Shown here: positions 46,880 through 57,845 of the stretch, one piece after another
How the letters are laid out: every line of letters begins with the position of its first letter
Position numbering within the stretch: the first letter of the stretch is position 1
NCBI GenBank assembly: GCA_030549495.1
Contig: JAUIRK010000896.1
Coordinates: forward strand, 372,001 to 436,000
Reading direction: 5' to 3'
Origin: Nectonema munidae
Taxonomy: Eukaryota; Nematomorpha; Nectonematoida; Nectonematidae
Length of the DNA stretch: 64,000 bases
Notes under the pieces: generated by a model
What the model saw: the letters and a program-made list of their open reading frames with translations, nothing else
The model's database searches: none
Told to the model about the DNA's origin: nothing
Made by a program: the position numbers and the translations under genes

Positions 46880-47770
46880 AAACATATTAACTCTAAACAG
46901 TTTGCTTTTCTTGCCAATAAATATACAGAATAATTTTGTTCAATTTGTCTCCTATCATAATAAATCTTTTGCCGTTTTACTTGATTTTTCTAAAGCTATA
47001 TTAATCATTTTTTTAATTTCAACCTATCTTGGTTTGTTGACTTTTAAATAAATCCTTTGATCCTTTCTAAAGCTTTTGATAAGATTAACCACAAGATTTT
47101 AATCTATAAATTATTTCGTTTAGGTTTCAGAATGATTTAAAAATTGATGATATATTTATTTCTAAAATTTAAAATATTAAATATATTGGACATAATATAT
47201 GTTATAATCTGTCCTGGGTTCCACATGTTAAAGGTATCTTAATATGCTTATCTCGGTATTATGATAAGTTTTTCAAATTTCAACACGTTCTGCAGAATAC
47301 TTTACTTTGCCTTTTATATATCCTCATCTTTTACACTTTAATATTATATGGGGATCTAGCAATAAAACTCAATTTGATAAACTGCATAAATTAGAAAGGA
47401 AGTTTTATTAATTTATTAATAGTGAAGAGCCAGATCTAATCTCTAAATATCTTGATATTTATCAAATCAATTTACTTAGTCATTTAATATTCTTTTACAA
47501 ATCTAAGATATATAATTTTTACTTCTATGAATATTTTACGCTTAATAATTCGATTTAGAATTATTTTACTCGCAACATTCACTTTTTTCATACAGCTATC
47601 TTAAACAATACTTATAAAATTATCAATACATACAAGAATTTTATAGATTTTTTAGTCTTATGTGATTTAAAATATCTGCAATTAAATCGCTTCTTTATTA
47701 TTGTTTTTTCTAGGGCCTTATTTATTTCTCTCCATACTCTTAACAATATTCCTGTATATGTACTTTAAAA
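46880..47770 (+). mobile_element. LINE reverse transcriptase relic
   Basis: Plus-strand frames show LSKAFDKINHKILIYKLFRL (about 47055-47120), the conserved reverse-transcriptase block DLSKAFD.V.H..L, preceded by FAVLLDFSKA, and later DKLHKLERKFY and DIYQINLLSHLIFFYKSKIY, which fits the C-terminal 'LQKK.IR.I' part of CR1/Rex/jockey-like LINEs. Many stops and frameshifts. Clade not determined. Confidence 0.7.
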
Positions 47771-48443
47771 GAATTTAATTTTGTTTTTTTTTCTAATTAT
47801 TTTATAACAATCGTTTAAATAATGTTTATGCGCTCCTGGAAAAATGAGTTGACCGAAAAGTTTACAAGAAAAACTCTAATAACTTTTAAAATAATTAATA
47901 AATTTAATTGAAATTTCAAATATTAATAATTGCATCTCGATGGAATAATTTTCTCTTTGGATTTATGAGTAAAAAGAAGATTGCTTTTATTCTCCTCCAC
48001 CTTATCAACCTCAAAAATTTTTTTGTTGAAAAAGAAGAATTGGCTACATATTTGTTTTCATTCTCATTGTTTTTTCTGTTGATAAATAAATAATAATAAT
48101 AATACTATTAGACTATTTTGCCTATACTTAGAAACAGGTAGAGCAATTGTGGCATTTTGAAAAAACAGACTTTTACTGCTTCTCGCCCTACATTGGCTAA
48201 GATCAAAAGACTTTTACCTATGTAGTTTATTTCGGTTAAACAAATTAATGAAAATTTCTTGGGGGAAATTTTTCAAATATCAGATATAAATTTTAAAATA
48301 AAGAAATTTAACTAAATTTAAAATTAATATTTTTCTGTCTTTTTCTATTAATTTTTCACTATAAAAAGTTCCCACTTTTATTATAGATACAGGTAAAAGT
48401 AAGGTAACGTTTCGAATTATTTATTGCAATTTATTATATATGT
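47771..48443. other. AT-rich stretch, nothing recognised
   Basis: A 61-codon frame at 47908 ends in an (ATA)n stretch; no motif. Confidence 0.4.
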
Positions 48444-48669
48444 CAGTGATTCTCAACCTTTTTTAAACAAATTGCCAAATTTAGTGTCGCAATAAAAGTA
48501 TATGTTATTCTAGTTACTTAAACAGAATCCAGATTGCTGCATGTATATCATATTCATAAATGATAAATCAATAAATTTGCAAATTTTTCCTTCAACTTTG
48601 CTATGTTGTGCTCAAAATAAAAGGCTGAGTTCCTCATGCGGCTCTCAGTGTCTCTGTTGAGAACTACTG
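48444..48669. mobile_element. hAT MITE, 226 bp
   Basis: Ends CAGTGATTCTCAACC and GTTGAGAACTACTG (inverse, one mismatch in the first ten). The flanks ATATATGT (48436-48443) and ATACATGT (48670-48677) match in 7 of 8 positions. Confidence 0.85.
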
Positions 48670-48854
48670 ATACATGTTTTCTATTACATAATGAATAATA
48701 TTCTATAATTTTTCAAACATTTTGCTTTTATTGATGTAAACTAATAAAAATATTTATCTTGTGTGATAATTTATCTTGAAATTTATATTTTTTAAATATA
48801 TCTGCCTACTAATATACTATAAATCATCTTAGGTTGTACCCCATGGTTTTGGGG

Positions 48855-49060
48855 CAGTGAGTAGGGTTGGTTAGATGCTGGATTAGATAGCTCAAGGTCT
48901 TGATTTCGATCCAGCATCAAGCCTGCTTTTCTCATAGTTCGATACAAGCGGTGCAATTGTGCCTTCTCGAATAAAACACCCTATAGTACCTTTACCTTTG
49001 GGTTTAAATTCTTTCTCTATAAAAAGACACCATTGTTTAGCTTCGATACATCATTTTTTG
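48855..49060 (+). repeat. tRNA-derived SINE-like repeat
   Basis: GGGTTGGTTAGATGCTGG (A-box-like) and GGTCTTGATTTCGATCC (B-box-like) about 40 bases apart, followed by non-tRNA sequence. Not a functional tRNA. Confidence 0.5.
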
Positions 49061-49693
49061 AAGGCCATATTTAACCAAAGTGTGCTATTTTGATCATAAT
49101 ATATATATATATATATACTTAAAAAAAATAAAATACTTTATCAAAATGTCTATAATAGTTTCTTTATATTATATTAGTTTCTATGACTACTGGTAATTCT
49201 ACTAGAAATTTTTATTCCTAACGGTTTCTTTAAAAAAGATATGTTTATTTAAAATTTTCAAATACAAAAGTGTATAATTTAGATTTCGCAAAATAGCTTT
49301 ATGAAACTTTTCATTTAAATGTATACATTTTTTTTATGCATTATTAGTTCTACTGTATTTTCACTTATTTGCTCTCTTGTATTCGCTTTTGAATATTCGT
49401 CTGCTTTTTTTATTAATGAGTTTTTTGATTTGTGAAAGCACAATTTATATTTAACACATCATTGGTGGCCCATTATGTCTAAAATCGTTAACAATAAAAG
49501 TATTATTCATTGACTTATTTTTCTGGACCTGTTGGTTTTTACACTTTCCGAACCTCACCATACCTAGCCTTACATAATTCGCTAAGCTTAGCTCTATTTT
49601 TTGCTTATATGTTTTGTTCTCGTATGCTTTTTTCTCTGTTTATATTCTTTTTTTCATCGTTAATATTAATTATTTTCATTTCTTATACACTTT
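49061..49693. other. AT-rich stretch with a short (AT)n run
   Basis: (AT)n at 49098-49117. The 77-codon frame at 49510 is hydrophobic with many Phe and no recognisable motif. Confidence 0.35.
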
Positions 49694-49760
49694 CTATCAG
49701 GATTGCAGAGTTGAAATCGAAGTCGGAGATTTTAAAGAGTTAGGTCTCAGAGTCGTTATC
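49694..49760 (+). repeat. 'GAGTCGGAGTC' repeat-family end
   Basis: AGGATTGCAGAGTTGAAATC followed by GAAGTCGGAGATTTTAAAG. Related ends occur at 50826 and 56882 (same direction) and 51430-51536 (inverse). Probably ends of one DNA-transposon family; pairing is uncertain. Confidence 0.5.
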
Positions 49761-49809
49761 TTCAAAAATTTAGAAATTGAGTTCTGACTCGTGTTTTTTT
49801 AGGTAATTT

Positions 49810-49993
49810 GGGTCTTTTCGTTTAGACCGCCACATCAAGTAATCACCCTTTGGTCTGCCTTTCATAGTTATGTCCTGGTTGCTATAATATTAATAACTAT
49901 AATTAATTAATAACTTAACAAATAAATATAATTAACTATAAACGGCAGACGAAATGCTGATTACTTGATGTGGCTGTCTAAACGAAAAGACCC
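49810..49993. mobile_element. 184-bp MITE with ~60-bp inverted repeats
   Basis: Arms start GGGTCTTTTCGTTTAGAC and are inverse over about 60 bases. Flanks GGTAATTT (49802-49809) and GGTATTTT (49994-50001) agree in 7 of 8 positions, consistent with an 8-bp target duplication. Confidence 0.85.
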
Positions 49994-50001
49994 GGTATTT
50001 T

Positions 50002-50820
50002 TTTTTAAATATTGAAAAAATAGTTTTATTTTTATAAGCATTTTTAGTCCCCTGTCAGTATTCGAAGTTAAGAGCTAGCGTTAAATTTATTAAGTTTTTA
50101 ATTATGGTTTCGGATTCGAATTCAACCTCTTGTAAGTACTACGAGGCGAAGTCTGAATCATAGTTCGGTACTTTCCCTCCAGTTGAGCAAATCTGCTTTC
50201 TATATCAATGTATTCGAACACTAAGATATTGCAATCTTTAATTCACATTTGGAACTCTATTTAAAGAATAAGGTCATCTAAATTAATAACATTTTGAATT
50301 ATAAAGATAACCCACTTTACAAGTATTTTTTCTATTCCTTCGTATAAATGATTTGTTCAAATGTTTGGGGTAGAAAATGGGGAAAATGGTATGAAGTAGC
50401 TTTATTGTAATAATGTGTTATGATGGCTAGAGGGTTGTGTGCTTAGAAAATGATGAAATGCACGTTAGAAATATTCGTTTTACGCATGATTGAGTTTGTG
50501 CATCTCTGAGAAAACTAAAATTAGAATAGATGAAGCTTAGAGGTGTAAAATTTCGTAGTTTTCTGTAGAAAATGTGTGATTGATGATGTGTGCATAGAGA
50601 TATGTTCATTGATTTCTGAATCGTTCTGAGGAGGACTTTTGTAGATAGGTAGTTTTTTATACCTGTTTATTCCCAGAGAAAAGGACGAGATTTAGTAATT
50701 TGATATAAAAGTTTCCTAAAATTAAGAAATCGTCGGTGTCAGTTAAAACTAAGGATAGGATGAAATGGTTTAAATCTCTATTTGATACGGATTGCGTTTA
50801 GTGAATACATATTCTTGGGC
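50002..50820. other. no gene recognised
   Basis: AT-rich sequence with no protein motif. The flanking repeats are described separately. Confidence 0.35.
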
Positions 50821-50825
50821 AAGAA

Positions 50826-51536
50826 GGGTTATGGAGTCGAAGTCGAGGAGTTGGAGATTTTTTTGAGCAGTCGGAGTCGTTGCAAATGGGCAGACTCCGA
50901 TTCCTCAAATTAATCAGATTAAAACCGAATTAAAGAAAAAAGTGAACATTAAAATATTAACCCATTTAAGGCCAAGCAAAGCAGACGATATCTTAAAAAA
51001 ACGCAGACGATTTATATTCAAAGTCATTGAAAAAAGCAGACGAAGATGAAATTACTTATGTTCCAAAATAGGTACATTGGCCGTAAATGGGTTAATAATT
51101 AAAATTCTTAATCAGGTAATGGCAATATAACTTAAAAGTTATATTTTCTTTTTTGATCTTAATCATTTTACAATTATGAATGTTATTCTGATTTATGTTT
51201 TTCATGTAAAAATACTTAATTTTCCAGTGTTTTTTTTGATTTATGATATCTTTTATTTTTATTTTTGTTTATAAATATTTTTTACTTTATAAACTGGTAT
51301 TGCATACAAGCGGTTGTATAGCCTTTTGTAATACCTTGCGAACACATTTTGTTTTTCTTTGCTCAATAAAGTTTTTCTAAAATTGTTTTTTCTGGGTATT
51401 TCGCAACTTTAAAATTTTTTCAAAAAAGATTTTAGCTCCAATACTTAAAAATCCGACTGAGACTTCTAAATCTTCTTAGATACCGACTCCCACTCCTATC
51501 CTTTTAAAATCTCCGACCCCATTTGCGCAATCCTAA
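50826..51536. repeat. possible element with 'GAGTCGGAG' ends, carrying a MITE
   Basis: Left part GGAGTCGAAGTCGAGGAG and right part CCGACTCCCACTCC ... CATTTGCGCAATCCT are inverse in style. No target duplication is visible, so the boundaries are tentative. Confidence 0.4.
50961..51091. mobile_element. 131-bp piggyBac-type MITE, TTAA flanked
   Basis: Ends CCCATTTAAGGCC and GGCCGTAAATGGG are inverse with one mismatch, bordered by TTAA on both sides (50957-50960, 51092-51095), the target site and duplication of piggyBac. It carries three GCAGACGA motifs. Its right end recurs at 12291-12323. Confidence 0.9.
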
Positions 51537-51694
51537 GCTTTTTCCTAGGCTTAGGAATCGCGGTAATTTTGTGTTTTCCGAGTTTAGGTTTGATTTTGTT
51601 GAAATTAAAATGACGTGGGCTTTCGATAACCATGCTAAAAAGTCCTTAAACAATTGTCAGCTTTCTTTTTCTAAAAATTTTGTGGAATCGTCTG

Positions 51695-51780
51695 GATTGG
51701 CGAATGGCCTAGTGCTCTCGATCCGGATGATTTGGTTTCGATTCCTGATTGTAACTATTCTTATCACCTGTCCAGCTATG
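51695..51780 (+). repeat. tRNA-derived SINE-like head
   Basis: ATGGCCTAGTGCTCTC (A box) and GGTTTCGATTCCTG (B box) about 28 bases apart. Good promoter-box likeness but no full tRNA fold. Confidence 0.55.
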
Positions 51781-52671
51781 GAAGATTATTCTTTTGAGAT
51801 ATTTTTTCCACTATAGTTCGATTGGGAGTTTAAAAAAGTGTAGTTAGAGTAGGAGTTTGTGCAGAATCAGAGCCGGATTAACCAATAGGCAAACTAGGCA
51901 TGTGCCTTGAGGCCATAAAAAAATCACAGATTTTTTCTTAGGATCAGTTATGTGAAAAAAATTAATTTTTTTTTAAAAAATTTTTACAGTTTGTTTTTAG
52001 TCAGTTTAGAAAATTTAAAGGATCTAAGATTTGAGATATCTTAAAATATCTCATTGATTTTAATTCTATTTTCAAATTCTATTTGAGAAATAAAAAAAAT
52101 TAATTTAATTTAAAGAAAATTAAAAATTTAATAATTAATTGAAAAAAATATAAAAAATTTGAATTAAAAAAAATAATTGATTTTAATTTATTATATCTTA
52201 TTTATATTTAAATTTTTATTAAATTTGTTTGATAAACTTAAATAGCGCTGCCCTGTTTTTTAGTTTTGAAAGTAAGTAAGTGGAAAATCGTTTTCATTTT
52301 TAAAAACATTTGATATATTGAGTTTTTTATTTTTCTTCAAAAATACTTAAATTCTTTAATTTACATTGTTTTTCATGTCAAAACGTAAAAGTGGCTGGGA
52401 AACAGCCCAAGAATCGAAGAGGAAAAAGGAGACTTCCTTCTGGCAAAAATTTGTAAATTAACTTCATTTTACCGGTTGATAAAGATAAAGAAGCTGAAAC
52501 AGAAGTGAAAGTCTAAAAATGATTATCCTGTTTTTTCTCAACCTGAAACTGAGCAGGACAAAAGTTATAGCCATGATTTTGATGATGATGTAGAAACTTC
52601 AACCAGTACAGACATTCCGAGTTTACAATCAATCCAAATGATGTTGGTTTGTTGGAAAACATAACAGAGGA

Positions 52672-53163
52672 ATGCGTGATGTGCTCATTAGTACTGGTAT
52701 AGATCACTTTCGAAATAAAGCAAATGAATATCCAGAAACCAAACGCGAATATTCTGGGGTGAACCGCTTTCTTTATCCTAGTGCATTTCGATGCGTTTTA
52801 CCAAATGGAGAGGTTGTCGATCGTGAGTGGTTTGTTTATTCTCCATCCAGGAATAGTTTATTTTGCTTTCCATGTATGTTGTTTTCTTCAGATAGAAGTT
52901 TAAAATTATGTACATTAGGAGATAATGATTGAAAAAATATTAATTAAACTTTGAAAGTTCATGAAACGAGCGCAAAACATATTGACTCTATTATGACTCT
53001 AGCTGACCGCTCTTCTGCTGCTGGCCGCATTGATGAAAAGTTATACAAAAATATTTGCGAGCAAAAAAGTTATTGGAAAAATGTGCTTACACGTTGTGTT
53101 GCAACAATTAAATTTAATTTGGTACTAGAAGCAATGGTAATAACTGGCACTTATGTGTATTGA
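52672..53163 (+). pseudogene. hAT transposase TTF zinc-finger region (broken)
   Basis: DHFRNKANEYPETKREYSGV, FRCVLPNGEVVDREWFVYSP and LFCFPCMLFSSDRSL form the TTF-type zinc finger of ZMYM1-like hAT transposases. A stop at 52930-52932 and an in-frame stop at about 52945 interrupt it, then KVHETSAKHIDSIMTL and ATIKFNLVLEAM continue. It lacks the catalytic core. Confidence 0.8.
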
Positions 53164-53295
53164 AGGAGAGGTTCTAGATGAAATCGACTTCACCTCAATT
53201 ACAATTTTTTACTTTCTGAATGTTGTCTAGATTTCTACAAGTGAATTAGGGTATTCTGGCACTGCTGAATCAGGAAATGGCATCCGTTTCTCTCC

Positions 53296-55260
53296 ATCAG
53301 GTCAGGTTTTTGTTCTAAGTTGATTTGAAAAAATCAGATTTTGTGACAAAATCAATTACATTTTTGTGGCATTATCAGCTGATTTTTGTCAACACATATC
53401 ACCCTAAACATGTTTTTAAGAAAAAAAATGTTTTGCCAACAACATTTATTGATTACATGATAGAAACATCGATTACTGTCATCTGAATGGTGGGCATCGA
53501 TAAAGGTAAGTACAAGTAAATTTCATGTTGCGTCACCACTGTTCAAACTTCATGGCTTGAACTTCCGTTTCTTCGAACTCCTGGAATGTTCAGCGGCAGG
53601 GAGGTCTCTCTTCAGATTCCAACAGTAGTCAGCCATCATGACTGCGTCCCAGCGACCCTGATACCTGGTATCCATCTCCTTCATGTCCTGGTGGAATCTC
53701 TCCCCCTGCTCGTCACTCATTGAACCCAGGTTCTCAGGAAACCGGTTCATATGTGAAAATAGGTAGTGCATCTTGATTCTCATGTTGCAGCCCAGGTTTC
53801 TGAAAGCAGTCAGCATGTTGTTGACAAGTTCTGCGTAGTTTCTGGCCTTATTGTTGCCAAGAAAGTTCTTCACTGCCAAAACAAATGTCTTCCACGCTTC
53901 CAGTTCCACTTCGTTCATTGAGTTTTTGAACTCTGGATCTCTGATGAGCTGACGGATCTGAGGACCATCAATAATGCCAGCTTTCAACTTCTCCATGGTC
54001 AATCCTGGAAAAGCCGGGCACAAGTAAGTGAAGCAGTCACCATCTTTTTCCAGAACCTTGGTGATCTGCTTGATTAAGCCGAGCTTGATGTGCAGCGGTG
54101 GGAAGAGTATTCTGTCTCTGTCCACCAGAGGGTCGTTGATGACGTTCCTTTCTTTGCATGGCACCAATTCCTCCCGCACAGGCCAGTTCTTCTTCGTGTA
54201 ATGCTGAGCACGGTCTCTACTATCCCACATGCACAGAAAACATGGGTACTTGGTGAAGCCAGACTGTTGTCCCAACAAAAAGTTCACCATCTTCAGGTCA
54301 ACACAAATAAACCACTTATGCTGATCATAACCAATTTTCTCCAGCACATACTTCACCGTTTCATACTTCTCCTTCAGTGTAGTCGAGTGAGCGATGGGTA
54401 CAGAGGCAAACTGGTTGCCGTTGTGTAGCAGAACACATTTCAGTGATCGCTTGCTGCTGTCAATGAACAGTCTCCAATCTTTGGGTTCGTACTGTGGCAC
54501 TCCAAGCTTGAGCAGAAGCTGCGCAATATCAGCACAGTACACCAAGTCCTTCTCTTCAGAGAAAAAACGGAGGTACTCTTGATGTCGGTTGCGGAAGAAG
54601 CTGATGCGAGCACTGTCAGAGAGGAGGTTTTTTTCCTTCAATCTGGATGCCAACAGTTCGGCAGAGTCCTTTGACAAGCTGAGGTCGCGAACTAGATCAT
54701 TCAATTCCTTTTGGGAAAATGGATGTGGAGCATCTTCTTCAAGAACCACTTCTTCTTCATGTCCTTCAACACTGGAGGCATCTTCGTCACTAATGTCAGG
54801 AAGTTCGCCGAAGATAGGCACTGGAATTGCATCACAATGAGCTACATGACGACGTGCTGATTGAAGATTAGGATACTTGAGGCTGCCCCGGTTCTTTCTG
54901 TTGATTCCAGACACATCAACAGCGCAGAAGTAGCAGTCAGTGACATGGTTTGTCGGCTCCCTCCAAACCATGGGAATTCGAAACTTCAGACTCCTTTTGC
55001 CATTGGTCCACCCACGCAGAGTCTCGGTGCATGCTTTGCACACCATGTGTGGCGCCCAAGCTTTATCCTGGTCAACAAGTTTAATACCAAAATAAGCATG
55101 GTAAGCACGCCTTAAGTAACTTGTGACTGGCTTCCTATTAGGAGCAATAGCGTATTCACATATGTAACAAAACACATCGGGCTTATGCTCCACACATGTG
55201 TACATATGAACAAAAATGTAAAAAACGACATGTGGCCATATCTCAAAAACTTGACCTGAT
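53296..55260 (-). mobile_element. candidate nested element around the 551-codon gene
   Basis: ATCAGGTCAGGTTTTTG at 53296-53312 and CAAAAACTTGACCTGAT at 55244-55260 are inverse with one mismatch, bracket the 551-codon gene tightly and lie 1,965 bases apart. They could be the terminal repeats of the unit that carries it. No target duplication is visible, so this is tentative. Confidence 0.45.
53550..55205 (-). CDS. unbroken 551-residue zinc-finger/RNase H-like protein, transposon-like
   Basis: A single open frame from an ATG at 55205 to a stop at 53550. The N-terminus has Cys pairs C13-x2-C16 and C56-x2-C59, then C91-x2-C94 with H120/H123/C124, resembling paired zinc-binding modules. An acidic stretch (138-158) follows. 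The C-terminal two thirds hold WRLFIDSS (Asp249), FICVDLKMVNFLLGQQSGF (Asp303), YPCFLCMWDSR (C322-x2-C325), PPLHIKLG (His372) and MSDEQGERFHQDM (Glu499 or 502), an order that could be a D-D-E RNase H-like site. The tail RSSKKRKFK looks like a nuclear signal. Composition is far less AT-rich than its surroundings (31 of 60 bases from 53581 are G or C). I have seen similar unnamed proteins in arthropods and Hydra but cannot name the family. Transposase is an inference; a captured or domesticated gene is possible. Confidence 0.75.
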   Translation of the reverse strand: MYTCVEHKPDVFCYICEYAIAPNRKPVTSYLRRAYHAYFGIKLVDQDKAWAPHMVCKACTETLRGWTNGKRSLKFRIPMVWREPTNHVTDCYFCAVDVSGINRKNRGSLKYPNLQSARRHVAHCDAIPVPIFGELPDISDEDASSVEGHEEEVVLEEDAPHPFSQKELNDLVRDLSLSKDSAELLASRLKEKNLLSDSARISFFRNRHQEYLRFFSEEKDLVYCADIAQLLLKLGVPQYEPKDWRLFIDSSKRSLKCVLLHNGNQFASVPIAHSTTLKEKYETVKYVLEKIGYDQHKWFICVDLKMVNFLLGQQSGFTKYPCFLCMWDSRDRAQHYTKKNWPVREELVPCKERNVINDPLVDRDRILFPPLHIKLGLIKQITKVLEKDGDCFTYLCPAFPGLTMEKLKAGIIDGPQIRQLIRDPEFKNSMNEVELEAWKTFVLAVKNFLGNNKARNYAELVNNMLTAFRNLGCNMRIKMHYLFSHMNRFPENLGSMSDEQGERFHQDMKEMDTRYQGRWDAVMMADYCWNLKRDLPAAEHSRSSKKRKFKP

Positions 55261-55784
55261 TGAACAAAACTAATGTGAGTTTTGGATTCAGCGCATCAGA
55301 TTCGTCCTAAATCAGCTTAAAAAATGCAGACAACAAATTTGTTGTTGACCAGTGTTATAGATGAATTTTCTACAATAAAATCTAGAAAAGTTAAAATTTG
55401 AAAATGTGCAATACTAAAATCTAAAAAGTCGAAATTTTAAATTGTGGAATAATAATTTTTTTTATATTTTAAAATTTATATTAATATATATCAGGCCTGT
55501 AACTATGGAGAGACATCAAAAAAACTTTTCCTATTAGCTTATTTTGGTAAAAATCAAAGTTTCTCAAAAATTTTTTGGAAAAACTGATGGCCTAGGCGAA
55601 CTTTTTAAGAAAATTCAAATGTTTCCAAAATGGATTTTGCTCTCCGGGAAAATTTTTGTAACCCCCTCCACCTTGAATTTTTCTTTTGAAATTACTACAA
55701 TTATTAAAGTGTGTCTTGATACCACAAAAGCCTTAATCCGGCACTGACCAGAATTAATATATTTCCCCTTATTGAGTTCCTTTT

Positions 55785-55870
55785 GTTGTTGTTGTTGTGC
55801 CCTAGTTTTCGTCGCTATCTCATTAAAAGCAAGATCTATCAGTTAGTGATCAGCTAGCCTCAAAGGGAAC
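55785..55870. repeat. dispersed repeat, diverged third copy start
   Basis: GTTGTTGTTGTTGTGCCCTAG and AAGCAAGATCTATCAGTTA resemble the start of the repeats at 28352 and 29846. Confidence 0.5.
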
Positions 55871-56880
55871 ATGAAGTTAGGGCGTAAAAGTTTCTTGACA
55901 CTCTCCTTTAAAGAGGGAAATAATTACACTCCAATAATTTTTAAATAAGCTGTAATTTTAAAAAAAAATTATTGTTTATAAAAGATTAAATTGGGGTGGT
56001 ACTTTTCACCCAAATACACATATATATACACTTAGAATAACTCAAATTCACTTGAATATACTCATTTAAATTTGAATAAATGTGGAAAAAGTTAAACAAT
56101 AAAATTTCTTTATTCTATATAACTTATAGAATATAAAGAGCATTGAAAATTCTCATATTGTTTTACTTATCTTTGTGAGTCTGGTTTTTCAACTTTACTT
56201 GCAATAAAGCCTAAAGCACAAAACCATCTTGAGATAGAATGAGACATTCTTTGTGCTCTTGCCAAGACTTCTACTGATATTACTAATACTCATCTTTTTT
56301 TCTTTTATATTTTTTATCTGACCGTACTTAGTATTGAAACAAATTTATGAAATTTTTTTTTGAATATTTTTTATCCCCAAGGGGAAATTTAAATCATTAC
56401 ATCATGTAGAGAGGAAATATTAGGAATAAGTTTGGGAACCCCTTAGCCCCGCCCCTGTAATTTCCATATAAGTTACCTCATTGCTTTGAAAGAAGGAAAA
56501 ATGATATATATATATATATACTTTGAATTCATAAGGTTTTTTAAATGTATATCGAAAATCCAGTCATAAATATAGGTTCAGCATTATATAAAGTATAAAC
56601 GAATAAATTATAATTCTTATTTATTTCAATGATAATTTTAAAGAACTCGACTTTGAAAAATAAATAAGGAGAAAGAAAAGAGAAAGACATTTTGGCGAAA
56701 ATCGTTTGAACGGTATTGTGATCGTGTAATTGGAATATTTAAAAATTTTGAGCCAATCAAAATTTTTTACATTAAAACTAACGGTGAATAGGTTAAATAA
56801 CTTTATATCAGAAGTTTCCCCAATACTGATTTAGAGAAAGGAAAAATTTTCAATTATTATTTTTAAAATGCGCCTCAACC
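55871..56880. other. AT-rich stretch, nothing recognised
   Basis: Short (AT)n at 56501-56520. No gene seen. Confidence 0.4.
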
Positions 56881-56881
56881 A

Positions 56882-56960
56882 GGGTTGCGTAGTTGGATCT
56901 GGGAGTTGGAGATTTTAGCGATATGAGTCTGAGTCGGTATCTAAAAAAGTTTATGCGTGT
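56882..56960 (+). repeat. 'GAGTCGGAGTC' repeat-family end
   Basis: AGGGTTGCGTAGTTGGATCT then GAGTTGGAGATTTTAG and GAGTCTGAGTCGG; same family as 49694 and 50826. Confidence 0.5.
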
Positions 56961-57379
56961 GAATGTCATATTCTGTCACTCCCCTTTTGACACGCTGTAA
57001 TTGTGATGATAACTCATTCTGCAGAACGGAATGATGAAAAAAATTGTGGTTTTTCAGTGATAGCGAAAGCGACACTCTAATGTGATCCATTAAAATTTGA
57101 ATAATCTGTCATGAACGGCATTAAAATTCAAGCTCTTCCTTATTTTGTATCCGCACCCGCCCAAACATGCAAAATTTGACCCGCACCCGTAAACTAAATT
57201 ATGAAGGTTGTACAAATATATACACTGTTCTGGACTTCAGAATTAGTGATTGTTCTGGATTTTTATAACGCAGTTTGAAAATAGTAATATCATTGACTTT
57301 AGAGCTGATCTTGCAAAAATGCCAGCAAGGCTGAAGTAACACTCTCTAACAGCACTTGTTTGAATCATTTGGTGGGTAC

Positions 57380-57845
57380 TAGGGTTTGCATAAGTATCCA
57401 AAATTAGGAACCGATACTGAAAAAAACTTACAAAACCGGGAAATCCCGATTCCAAACGATTCCTTAAGGAGATATATAGACACCAAAAAGATGCAATGAA
57501 ATTGACGTTTTTGATTTATTATAAACAGATGTACACTTTTTCTTTCTATATCATTATCATTAAAATGGTTCTAGGAGAAAAGTGTGCAAACGACAAAAGT
57601 GTGCAGCAGAGAAAAAAAAGAAACTCTTTTGTCGTTAGCACACTTTTCTCCGTTTACCATTAAAATGAGATGACAATGAAAAAAAGATTTTATATAAATG
57701 AAGTGCAGTAAAGTTTTATGGAAAGAATTGCATAGTGAAATAAATCAATTACAACTAAGTTATTCTCAGAACCGGGTTCCGAGACGGTTACCAAATTTTT
57801 AGAACCGGGAACGTCCCGGTATTTTAGAACCGGGAGCAAACCCTA
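57380..57845. mobile_element. hAT MITE with exact 8-bp target duplication
   Basis: Ends TAGGGTTTGC and GCAAACCCTA, with GTGGGTAC on both sides (57372-57379, 57846-57853). The 466-bp inside has several 'AACCGGGA' repeats and no coding capacity. Confidence 0.92.

Larger units (their letters stand above)
51868..55746 (+). mobile_element. ZMYM1/TTF-type hAT relic with a nested insertion
   Basis: Ends CAGAGCCGGATTAA (51868) and TTAATCCGGCACTG (ending 55746) are inverse with one mismatch. Flanks TGCAGAAT and ACCAGAAT agree in 6 of 8 positions. Plus-strand coding pieces: a basic start (MSKRKSGWETAQESKRKK, 52376), a TTF-type zinc-finger block at 52672-52932, and a C-terminal scrap near 55340-55400 (SVIDEFSTIKSRKVK). 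The middle is replaced or interrupted by the reverse-strand 551-codon gene. Confidence 0.75.

Noticed and set aside
48855-48920. Possible functional tRNA gene
   Set aside because: A- and B-box-like blocks are present but arms do not pair into a clover-leaf; better explained as a SINE.
49694-51536. One large element bounded by the 'GAGTCGGAG' ends at 49694 and 51536
   Set aside because: The ends are inverse in style but the flanking bases do not match and another copy of the same end lies between them, so pairing is arbitrary.
54090-55115. Four plus-strand frames opposite the 551-codon gene
   Set aside because: They are antisense shadows of a well-supported reading frame and carry no motifs.
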